Below, piece by piece: positions 1 through 6,753 of a stretch of DNA of 64,000 nucleotides. Origin of the DNA: Erysipelotrichaceae bacterium (GTDB taxonomy: Bacteria; Bacillota_I; Bacilli_A; Erysipelotrichales; Erysipelotrichaceae). The stretch's first letter is position 1. Every line of letters starts with the position of its first letter. The position numbers and the translations under genes were made by a program. The notes beneath the pieces are model-generated. The model was not told where the DNA came from. It saw only the letters and a program-made list of their open reading frames with translations, and searched no databases. The DNA is taken from assembly GCA_017512285.1 (NCBI GenBank), contig JAFWGU010000019.1:1-64000 (forward strand), read 5' to 3'.

Positions 1-54
1 CGCTTCTTTTTCCTCTGGCGTTCTCATGTTGTTCTTCTTACTTGTTCTGCTCAC
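1..54 (-). CDS. 5' end of a truncated minus-strand ORF, unknown product
   Basis: A minus-strand reading frame opens with GTG at 54-52, preceded by a purine-rich GAAAGGAAG Shine-Dalgarno stretch, and has an in-frame ATG at 27-25. It is open to the window edge. Only 18 codons are visible, rich in Lys, Arg, Asn and Glu (MRTPEEKEA at the end). A hydrophilic start of this kind would suit a DNA-binding protein or the OrfA of an IS3-type transposase, but this is a guess. Nothing in the visible residues identifies a family. Confidence 0.35.
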   Translation of the reverse strand, partial: MSRTSKKNNMRTPEEKEA

Positions 55-84
55 TCGATCACTTCCTTTCTTCCTTCATTGTAC

Positions 85-123
85 TAAAAAAAGTAGATGG
101 GTGTTTTTTTACACCTGTCTACT
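85..123 (-). terminator. 13-bp hairpin with T-run on the minus strand, ahead of the truncated ORF
   Basis: Positions 92-104 and 111-123 form a 13-bp stem (two G-U pairs) around a T-rich loop. The A-run at 85-92 becomes a T-run after the hairpin on the minus strand. It therefore looks like a rho-independent terminator or attenuator between whatever lies to the right and the ORF at 54. Such hairpins near an end are also known in insertion sequences, where they block read-through into the transposase. Confidence 0.6.
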
Positions 124-228
124 TTTAGCGTATCACTTCATTGAAGCCTCTTTTTTTCGGGGAAAACGTGTTCCTGAAAGATGCATAATGACATTATAAA
201 GTCAATACTTTTCAGGCAAATGTGCATC

Positions 229-237
229 TGCTATAAT
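229..237 (+). promoter_or_regulatory. Extended -10 promoter of the small RNA
   Basis: TGCTATAAT at 229-237 is a perfect extended -10 element. No good -35 is visible 17 bases upstream (about TTCAGG). Transcription would start near 244, at the left end of the structured region. Confidence 0.65.
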
Positions 238-243
238 GAAATT

Positions 244-420
244 GCCGAAAGAGAAATGCTTTTCCGACACATTTGATTAGGGGAATCCGGACGTTGATTC
301 AGCGGTGTTGAAAGCCTTTAACTAGGAATCCTGATGCTGAACACAGGGTACCCACCTGGGTAACAGGGAATCGACTTATGTCTTTTGGTAAGGGGATTCG
401 CTAAGCAATCCCTTTTCTCT
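244..420 (+). ncRNA. Structured small RNA, possibly 6S RNA
   Basis: About 175 bases between a strong extended -10 and a hairpin with a T-run (390-398 pairing with 407-415, then TTTTCT) contain no ORF but several complementary segments. GTTGATTC near 294-301 can pair with GAATCGAC near 368-375. GAATCC near 284 can pair with GGATTC near 394. A small hairpin TACCC-ACCT-GGGTA sits on the 3' side. Length, promoter, own terminator and a small hairpin in the 3' strand of an otherwise long stem resemble 6S RNA, the sigma-70 holoenzyme-binding RNA. It matches none of the riboswitch, SRP, tmRNA or RNase P core motifs that I know. The family assignment is tentative; that it is a transcribed structured RNA is likelier. 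Confidence 0.5.
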
Positions 421-440
421 GAAAATTACGTATGTGAAGG

Positions 441-466
441 ACACGGGCTGACCGTGTTTTTCTTTT
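441..466 (+). terminator. Rho-independent terminator before yneF-like gene
   Basis: ACACGG (441-446) pairs with CCGTGT (452-457) around a 5-base loop and is followed by TTTTTCTTTT. It ends transcription from the small-RNA region. Confidence 0.8.
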
Positions 467-538
467 GTGGACATTGTAGTTGAAATGAAAGTTCAATTTC
501 AGTAAAATGTAAAGGTAAATGAAAAGGCGGTGAATTAC

Positions 539-757
539 ATGCCAGAAGTATTAAAGACATTATTATGGCTGTTATTGGGAATGGCTATCGGTGGAGGCTT
601 GGGCTGGTACTTTACTCGTAAAGCTATCCAGAAGCAGCTGAAGGAGAATCCTCCGGTAAACGAAAAGATGATCAGGGCCATGTTCATGCAGATGGGCCGT
701 AAGCCTTCTGAAGCTCAGATCAAAGCTGTAATGAAGAGCATGAATCAGTATCAGTAA
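539..757 (+). CDS. YneF / UPF0154 family small membrane protein
   Basis: A 72-residue protein with one N-terminal membrane segment (about residues 5-24, rich in Leu and Gly, ending GWYFTRK) followed by a charged cytoplasmic tail. The segment PPVNEKMIRAMFMQMGRKPS is the hallmark of the UPF0154/YneF family, whose function is unknown. I chose the ATG at 539 because AAGGCGG lies 5-9 bases upstream; the GTG at 530 overlaps that Shine-Dalgarno sequence. Length agrees with the family. It is monocistronic, between two terminators. Confidence 0.88.
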   Translation: MPEVLKTLLWLLLGMAIGGGLGWYFTRKAIQKQLKENPPVNEKMIRAMFMQMGRKPSEAQIKAVMKSMNQYQ

Positions 758-779
758 CACAGCCACGCTGTGTTTTTTT
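757..779 (+). terminator. Terminator of the yneF-like gene
   Basis: ACACAGC (757-763) pairs with GCTGTGT (767-773) with a 3-base loop, followed by seven T. It overlaps the last base of the stop codon. Confidence 0.85.
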
Positions 780-793
780 AAAGGAGACGAACC

Positions 794-1726
794 ATGAAGA
801 CAAAGATCGCCATCCTGGGATGCGGAAAGATCGCATTGAGGATCATAAAGGGCATAAGCTATTGCGACAATCTGGAGATCGTCGGCTTTGGCGCCAGTGA
901 TCCGCTAAGAGCCAGGGAATACTGTGAGAAGTATGGTGGACATCTGTACGGCACCTACGATGACATTCTGAACAGCGAGGAAGTTGAAGCCGTATACGTT
1001 GCCACATACAATCCATCACACTATCAGCTGATTGAAAAGAGCCTGAATCATCACAAGCACGTCATGTGTGAAAAGCCGATGGTACCGACCATCAGCCAGC
1101 TTGACGAGCTCTTTGAGTTGGCTCATAAGAACGGCTGTCTGTTAATGGAAGCCTGCAAGGGCGTTTTCACACCGTTAAATCAGAAACTGAGACAGATGAT
1201 CGCTGAAGGAACCTTCGGAAAGATAGTCTATGCCGAGGCAGCCTACTGCCATGGCGGCATTACTCCGGATGATCACTGGGTCATGGATAAGGCCACAGGC
1301 GGCTCCTTACAGGATCTGGGTGACTATCCGGTAAGCGTTCTGAACTATGTTCTTAACGCGGTACCGCAGAGCAGGCAGGTATTCACCATTGACCATAACG
1401 GCGTTGACGTGTTTGCTCAGGCAATGATAGACTACGGTGACTTCCAGGGACACATCCACTGCGGATTCATCGTCGATACCCCGCGCATCATGCGCATATT
1501 CGGAACCGAAGGACATGCTGAGATCGTGGACTTCTGGAAGACCGGAAAGGGCACTTACTTCATCAACGGTGAAGAACATCACTTCGACTGTGAAATGATC
1601 AATGACTTCTACTATGAATGCCATCATTTCGCTGACTGCATACAGAAGGGCAAGCTGGAAAGTGACATCATGAGTCACGAAGCCAGCCGCAACATTATGA
1701 AAATTACTGCGAAGCAATGGGAGTAA
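794..1726 (+). CDS. Gfo/Idh/MocA family NAD(P)-dependent oxidoreductase
   Basis: 310 residues. The N-terminal Rossmann fold carries GCGKIA at residues 9-14, and the family signature CEKP is at 92-95, with the Lys expected to be catalytic. The C-terminal half is the usual alpha/beta dimerisation and substrate domain. Members oxidise or reduce sugars, inositols or trans-dihydrodiols; the substrate cannot be read from the sequence. The ATG at 794 follows AAAGGAGACG at the right distance. No sugar-uptake or catabolic genes lie nearby that would suggest a substrate. Confidence 0.88.
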   Translation: MKTKIAILGCGKIALRIIKGISYCDNLEIVGFGASDPLRAREYCEKYGGHLYGTYDDILNSEEVEAVYVATYNPSHYQLIEKSLNHHKHVMCEKPMVPTISQLDELFELAHKNGCLLMEACKGVFTPLNQKLRQMIAEGTFGKIVYAEAAYCHGGITPDDHWVMDKATGGSLQDLGDYPVSVLNYVLNAVPQSRQVFTIDHNGVDVFAQAMIDYGDFQGHIHCGFIVDTPRIMRIFGTEGHAEIVDFWKTGKGTYFINGEEHHFDCEMINDFYYECHHFADCIQKGKLESDIMSHEASRNIMKITAKQWE

Positions 1727-1732
1727 AAGTTA

Positions 1733-1738
1733 TATAAT
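1733..1738 (+). promoter_or_regulatory. -10 element 6 bases before the GH25 start codon
   Basis: A perfect TATAAT ends only six bases before the ATG at 1745. If used, transcription would begin at or next to the start codon, giving a leaderless message. No recognisable Shine-Dalgarno sequence lies before that ATG. No good -35 is seen. Confidence 0.45.
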
Positions 1739-1744
1739 CTTATC

Positions 1745-4123
1745 ATGAGGAAAATTCTGATCACGATCCTGGCGTTATTTATGATGTTGATCGATGTTCC
1801 GGCAGTAAAGGCGGAAACGATTGACAACGGCAGGTTTGAATATGAAATGAATGAAGACGGCAAGACGGTCAGTATCGTTAAGGGAACTGTGGATACTGAC
1901 ACTGTTTTCGTGCCTGAGGGAATCGACGGGTACAAGGTCACCGCGATCAGGTCGGAAGCCTTTGACTGTACTGACGTCGTGGAGATCATTCTTCCCGAGT
2001 CACTGGAAACAGTCGAGGAAAAGGCCTTCTACAACTGCGATGAAGTGCTGGATCTGACGATTGCCGGCTCAACCGCAGCGGAAAGAGGTTTTGAAAAGCT
2101 GGAAAAGCTGAAGACCCTGAGCATATTGAAGGGTACCGGCGAGATGCATGACTACGAACTGTCCTTTGACTGCCCGTGGCATGACAGTTTCTACAGGATT
2201 ACTACGGTATATCTGGCTGATGGAATCACCCACATCGGTGATAACAGCTTTGCCGGATTCTATAACGTCAAGTACATCAAGATACCAAAGAGCGTTGAAT
2301 CAGTCGGCAAGGCAGCCTTCATGAACATGAATGCATTATGCCGTCTTGAACTTCCGGTCGGCCTCAAACAGGCCGGAGACAGAGCCTTTGGCAGTGACCC
2401 GGTGGAAGTCAGGGAGATTTCCATTGTCATTCCGAAGAATCTTACCGATATCGGCAAGAATGCCTTCAGTACCAGCAGGACATACTACGCCTACAAGGAC
2501 AGCCCGTCCGCTCAGCATCTGATCGATAACCGCATTGACTTTACGGAAGTTGACTTTTCTCTGATAGGGGATTACAGTATGCGGGTTTCCGAGAGCAGGG
2601 AAATGAAGTTCAATGATTGTCCGGACTTCATCATGAAGCAGACAAAGTTCCGCTCATCAGATGAAACGATCGCCACCGTCAGCGGAGACGGTCTGATCAC
2701 CGCCTACAGAAGCGGTACGGTAACCATTACGGCTGCCACGGATACCGCTGAAACCTCAGTAACCATCAATGTCGGCAGAAACAAGCTGACTAGATATGAC
2801 ACGGTATACCTCCGCTTGCCGGATGATAGTACCTCTAACCTTACGCCGAGAAGTGATTTTGCCCAGTTTGAAAACTATGAAGGCAGGATAACGTACAAGT
2901 ACATCGGCAATAACGTTCTGATCAATTCAGCAGGAAAGGTAACTCCCCGCAGCAAGGGCAGGACAATGGTGCTTGTTCTGGGTGAACTGGGACAGAGAGC
3001 CCAGTACGTTCTGGACGTCTATAAGCCGGTTAGGCAGATAGAGGTCAACATGGACGACCTGGTAATGCTGAAGGACAGGGAACTGAGACTAAAGACCTAC
3101 GTCTATCCGGAAAATGCCGATGACCTCAACCTGGAATATTCAACCGATGATCCTGAGATCGTCAAGGTCGACTATACGGGCTTGCTGATAGCGGAAAACA
3201 CCGGTAATACCAAGCTGAGAATAAAGGCCAGGGACGGTTCCAATACCGGCAGGACGGTCGACATTCAGGTCAATAACGACGGTGTGGACCTGGCGATCTG
3301 GGCAATGCCTATGAAGCTGGGCGAACAGTTCAAGTTTGAATTTGACTACGATTTCAAGTACTACTCTTCAGACGACAGCATCGTCTCAATAAATGAGAAC
3401 GGTGAATTAAGAGCGTTAAGCGAAGGGGAATGTTACATAATCCTGTACCTGGAAGACAAGTCGATGATCACCTTCTGTGACATCACCGTAACCAGCCAGG
3501 CCTTAGCCTATGGCATAGACATCTCCAACTGGAATGATGCCTTAAGCAACAACGACTGGCAGAATCTGAAGAACTGGGGCATTGACTTTGCGATAATCAG
3601 AGCGGGTTATGCCGACAATTACAAGGATGCCAAGTTTGAGGATTACTACGAAAGAGGCAGAAATGCCGGCATGCCGCTTGGCGTATATCACTACACCATC
3701 GCCATGAACGAGGAGGAGGCCAGAAGAGAGGCTGAGGTAATGCTTGGCTATCTGGAAGGCAAGAAGTTTGAATACCCGGTCGTAATGGACATTGAGGAAG
3801 CGGAACAGAAGTCGCTGCCTAATGATGAGTTCAATAAGATCGTCGATACGTACTGTTCCATTCTGGCTGATGCCGGCTATCTGGTAGCCATCTATTCAAA
3901 TGCCTCCATGCTAAACAAGCTGAGTGAGGAAAACAGGGAAAAGTACGACATCTGGATGGCGCACTGGAATACGACGACACCGACCGTATACAAGGATGAA
4001 TTCACGATCTGGCAGTTCACTTCCGATGGCAGGGTGCCGGGAATCGACGGCAGAGTTGACATGAATCTGTGCTACTTCGACTATCCGGACTACATCATCC
4101 AGAATCAGCTCAACGGATATTAA
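1745..4123 (+). CDS. Secreted LRR / bacterial Ig-like / GH25 lysozyme protein
   Basis: 792 residues. A signal peptide covers about residues 1-23 (hydrophobic core, then KAET). BspA-type leucine-rich repeats run from about 35 to 270, with repeated units such as IPKSVESVGKAAF. Bacterial Ig-like (BIG2) repeats run from about 275 to 580. A C-terminal GH25 muramidase domain starts near 589 (YGIDISNWN). The conserved acidic residues Asp592 and the DIE motif at Asp682/Glu684 are present. GH25 enzymes cut the MurNAc-GlcNAc bond of peptidoglycan. Combined with LRR and Ig-like modules, it is probably an exported wall hydrolase or surface protein. There is no LPXTG anchor. The start codon has no clear ribosome-binding site. 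Confidence 0.87.
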   Translation: MRKILITILALFMMLIDVPAVKAETIDNGRFEYEMNEDGKTVSIVKGTVDTDTVFVPEGIDGYKVTAIRSEAFDCTDVVEIILPESLETVEEKAFYNCDEVLDLTIAGSTAAERGFEKLEKLKTLSILKGTGEMHDYELSFDCPWHDSFYRITTVYLADGITHIGDNSFAGFYNVKYIKIPKSVESVGKAAFMNMNALCRLELPVGLKQAGDRAFGSDPVEVREISIVIPKNLTDIGKNAFSTSRTYYAYKDSPSAQHLIDNRIDFTEVDFSLIGDYSMRVSESREMKFNDCPDFIMKQTKFRSSDETIATVSGDGLITAYRSGTVTITAATDTAETSVTINVGRNKLTRYDTVYLRLPDDSTSNLTPRSDFAQFENYEGRITYKYIGNNVLINSAGKVTPRSKGRTMVLVLGELGQRAQYVLDVYKPVRQIEVNMDDLVMLKDRELRLKTYVYPENADDLNLEYSTDDPEIVKVDYTGLLIAENTGNTKLRIKARDGSNTGRTVDIQVNNDGVDLAIWAMPMKLGEQFKFEFDYDFKYYSSDDSIVSINENGELRALSEGECYIILYLEDKSMITFCDITVTSQALAYGIDISNWNDALSNNDWQNLKNWGIDFAIIRAGYADNYKDAKFEDYYERGRNAGMPLGVYHYTIAMNEEEARREAEVMLGYLEGKKFEYPVVMDIEEAEQKSLPNDEFNKIVDTYCSILADAGYLVAIYSNASMLNKLSEENREKYDIWMAHWNTTTPTVYKDEFTIWQFTSDGRVPGIDGRVDMNLCYFDYPDYIIQNQLNGY

Positions 4124-4124
4124 A

Positions 4125-4156
4125 AAAACAAGGTCACAGGAAGCTGACCTTGTTTT
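4125..4156. terminator. Bidirectional terminator between the GH25 gene and plsY
   Basis: A 12-bp perfect stem (4125-4136 with 4145-4156) is flanked by A- and T-runs on both sides. It serves both convergent genes and encodes the last residues of plsY. Confidence 0.85.
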
Positions 4157-4742
4157 CTTTATGATTGATCAATCTCTGGATGTTTTCCCGGTGCCTGTAT
4201 ATCACGAATGCACACAGCAGTGTGAAACATATTTTGGTGATCAGATCACCGTTGTGGATCCATATCATTATCACCGCTGAGGTAAAGGCCGTCATTGATG
4301 AAAGTGATATGTATTTGGTAGTCACGGCAATTGTCACGAATATCAGAAACGGGATCAGAAACTGCATCAGAAAGTCATCCCATGAACCAAGCGATACCGC
4401 CAGTAACAGACCGGCGCTGGTTGATACTCCCTTGCCGCCCTTGAAGTGGGAGAATATCGGATAACAGTGACCTATGATGGCGCTTGCGGCTGCCAGTAAG
4501 GCGTTGTGATATCCGGCCTTCTGGAGCAGGAAGTAGATGATCATGCTCTTTGAGGCGTCCAGCAGGGTAACGATGTAGAAGTTTTTCTTTCCCAGGACTC
4601 TTCCGGCATTGGTAGCTCCCAGGTTGCCGGAACCGTAGTTACGGATGTCGGTATCATAAAAGAGTTTCCCGATGACCAAGGCCCAGGGAACTGAACCGAG
4701 AAGATATCCTGCTAACATGTAAAGTAACGTTTTCCAGCTCAT
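4134..4742 (-). CDS. plsY: Glycerol-3-phosphate acyltransferase PlsY
   Basis: 202 residues, a polytopic membrane protein of normal length for the family. The conserved N-terminal motif has GSVP at 16-19, then DIRNYGSGNLGATN and R-x-x-G, followed by the second motif HFKGGKGVST. PlsY transfers the acyl group from acyl-phosphate (made by PlsX) to the sn-1 position of glycerol-3-phosphate, the first step of phospholipid synthesis in most Firmicutes. AAAGGTGAT precedes the ATG at 4742. It is divergent from parE, as in several Firmicutes where plsY neighbours topoisomerase IV genes. Confidence 0.96.
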   Translation of the reverse strand: MSWKTLLYMLAGYLLGSVPWALVIGKLFYDTDIRNYGSGNLGATNAGRVLGKKNFYIVTLLDASKSMIIYFLLQKAGYHNALLAAASAIIGHCYPIFSHFKGGKGVSTSAGLLLAVSLGSWDDFLMQFLIPFLIFVTIAVTTKYISLSSMTAFTSAVIMIWIHNGDLITKICFTLLCAFVIYRHRENIQRLINHKENKVSFL

Positions 4743-4793
4743 ATAATCACCTTTTAATAATATATCACAAACCTTAAAAAAACAGTGAAGAAA

Positions 4794-4802
4794 TGCTATA
4801 AT
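4794..4802 (+). promoter_or_regulatory. Extended -10 promoter of parE-parC
   Basis: TGCTATAAT at 4794-4802, an AT-rich region upstream, and a start codon 29 bases downstream of the element. Confidence 0.65.
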
Positions 4803-4830
4803 ATTGGTGTAACCAAAGAGAGGTTTTACT

Positions 4831-6753
4831 GTGGCCGAAATTAAGTACGATGAGAAAAGTATTCAGATACTGAAGGGACTGGAAGCCGTCATAAAGAGAC
4901 CGGGAATGTACATCGGCTCGACTGATTATCACGGCTTGCATCATTTGGTATGGGAGATATTGGACAACTCCATGGACGAGGCACTGAACGGATACGGCAA
5001 GTGCATCAAAGTCACCATAGAAAAGGGGAATGTCATCTGCATAGAGGACGAAGGCAGAGGCATGCCGACAGGCAGACATGAATCAGGTGTACCAACCATT
5101 CAGGTCATTTTCACTGAGCTTCATGCCGGCGGCAAGTTCTCCAGCGACACCGGCTACAAGATCGCCGGCGGTCTGCACGGTGTCGGCGCATCCGTAGTAA
5201 ATGCCTTAAGCGAATGGCTGGAAGTTACGACGAACTACAACGGTTTCACATATCAGATGCGCTTTGAAAAGGGCGGCTCCAAGATCGGCAAGCTGATCAA
5301 GCTGGGGCCGACTAACAAGACAGGCACCAAGGTACGCTTTTTGGCCGATAAGAAGATCTTCGGCAGGATCGAATACAACCACGCAACCATCCTGGAAAGA
5401 GTCAGAGAAGCCGCATTCCTGACCAATGGCCTGAAGATGGTCATTACCGATGAAAGAACCAATGCCAGAGATGAATTCTGTTATGAGAACGGTCTTGAGG
5501 CATTCGTAAAGTATCTGCACGAGGACAAGGAACCTATCAGCAACATTGCCACCATTACCGGAGGCAACGGCAAGATCCAGGTTGAATGTGCCTTCCAGTA
5601 CATAGATTCATATCAGGAAAACATCTATTCCTTTGTCAACCACGTCAGAACGGCTGACGGCGGTACCCATGACATCGGTTTTAAGAGCGCCTTCACCAAG
5701 GTGTTCAACGACTATGCCAGAAGGACCGGACTACTGAAGGAAAAGGACAGCAACCTTGACGGCAAGGACATCCGTGAAGGTCTTACGGCCGTAATTTCAC
5801 TGGCAATAACTGAAGACCTTCTGGAATTTGAAGGCCAGACCAAGGGCAAGCTGGGAACTCCTGAGGCCAGAAACGTCGTGGACAACGTGGTAAGCGAAAA
5901 GCTTTCCTACTGGCTGCAGGAAAACAAGGAAACGGCTGACAATCTGGTCAGAAAGATGCTCAGAGCCTACCAGGCCAGGGAAGCTGCCAGAAAGGCCCGC
6001 GATGAAGCCAGAAAGGGCAAGAAGAATCCGAAGCAGGAAAGACTGCTTTCCGGCAAGCTGGCCGTTGCCCAGTCCAAGGATTCCCGCAAGAAGGAACTGT
6101 TTCTGGTTGAGGGTGACTCAGCCGGCGGCAGCGCCAAGCAGGGCAGAGACTCAAAGTATCAGGCCATACTGCCTTTAAGAGGCAAGGTACTGAATACGGA
6201 AAAGGCCACTACGGCTGAAATATTAAAGAATGAAGAGCTGAGCACTCTGATCTATACGATCGGTGCCGGTTTCGGTGAGGACTTCGACGTTGATTCCAGC
6301 AACTATGACAAGATCATCATCATGACTGATGCTGACGTTGACGGGTCACACATTCAGGTCCTGTTACTGACGTTCTTCTACCGCTACATGAAGCCGCTTA
6401 TTGAAGCGGGAAAGGTATACGTTGCCTTACCGCCTCTGTATAAAGTTCAGAAGGGCAAGGAAGTATTCTATGCCTATAACGATGACGAACTGGATGAACT
6501 TAAGCAGAAGTACGGCAAGGTCGACATCCAGCGTTACAAGGGCTTAGGCGAAATGAACGCCGACCAGCTCTGGGAGACGACCATGAATCCTGAATCAAGG
6601 ACTCTGATTCAGGTCGACATTGACGATAACATGGCTACGGACCGCAAGTTCAGCATTCTGATGGGCGACAGAGCTGACATCAGAAGAGACTGGATCGAGG
6701 ACTTCGTGACCTTTACTCTGGAAGACAAGTATCAGCTGGAGGATGCACAATGA
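4831..6753 (+). CDS. parE: DNA topoisomerase IV subunit B (ParE)
   Basis: 640 residues with the complete type IIA B-subunit layout. The GHKL ATPase has Glu42 and Asn46 in WEILDNSMDE and a later EDEGRGMP motif. The transducer domain follows, and the Toprim domain has EGDSAGG near 428 and DADVDGSHI near 500. The GTG start is preceded by AAAGAGAGG. It is called ParE rather than GyrB because the downstream partner has ParC features and the pair is in the parE-parC order. With ParC it decatenates daughter chromosomes. Confidence 0.95.
   Translation: MAEIKYDEKSIQILKGLEAVIKRPGMYIGSTDYHGLHHLVWEILDNSMDEALNGYGKCIKVTIEKGNVICIEDEGRGMPTGRHESGVPTIQVIFTELHAGGKFSSDTGYKIAGGLHGVGASVVNALSEWLEVTTNYNGFTYQMRFEKGGSKIGKLIKLGPTNKTGTKVRFLADKKIFGRIEYNHATILERVREAAFLTNGLKMVITDERTNARDEFCYENGLEAFVKYLHEDKEPISNIATITGGNGKIQVECAFQYIDSYQENIYSFVNHVRTADGGTHDIGFKSAFTKVFNDYARRTGLLKEKDSNLDGKDIREGLTAVISLAITEDLLEFEGQTKGKLGTPEARNVVDNVVSEKLSYWLQENKETADNLVRKMLRAYQAREAARKARDEARKGKKNPKQERLLSGKLAVAQSKDSRKKELFLVEGDSAGGSAKQGRDSKYQAILPLRGKVLNTEKATTAEILKNEELSTLIYTIGAGFGEDFDVDSSNYDKIIIMTDADVDGSHIQVLLLTFFYRYMKPLIEAGKVYVALPPLYKVQKGKEVFYAYNDDELDELKQKYGKVDIQRYKGLGEMNADQLWETTMNPESRTLIQVDIDDNMATDRKFSILMGDRADIRRDWIEDFVTFTLEDKYQLEDAQ

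Noticed and set aside
244-420. Cobalamin, c-di-AMP or lysine riboswitch in the left RNA region
   Set aside because: Core motifs of these classes are missing, and it is followed by two terminators with no regulated metabolic gene.
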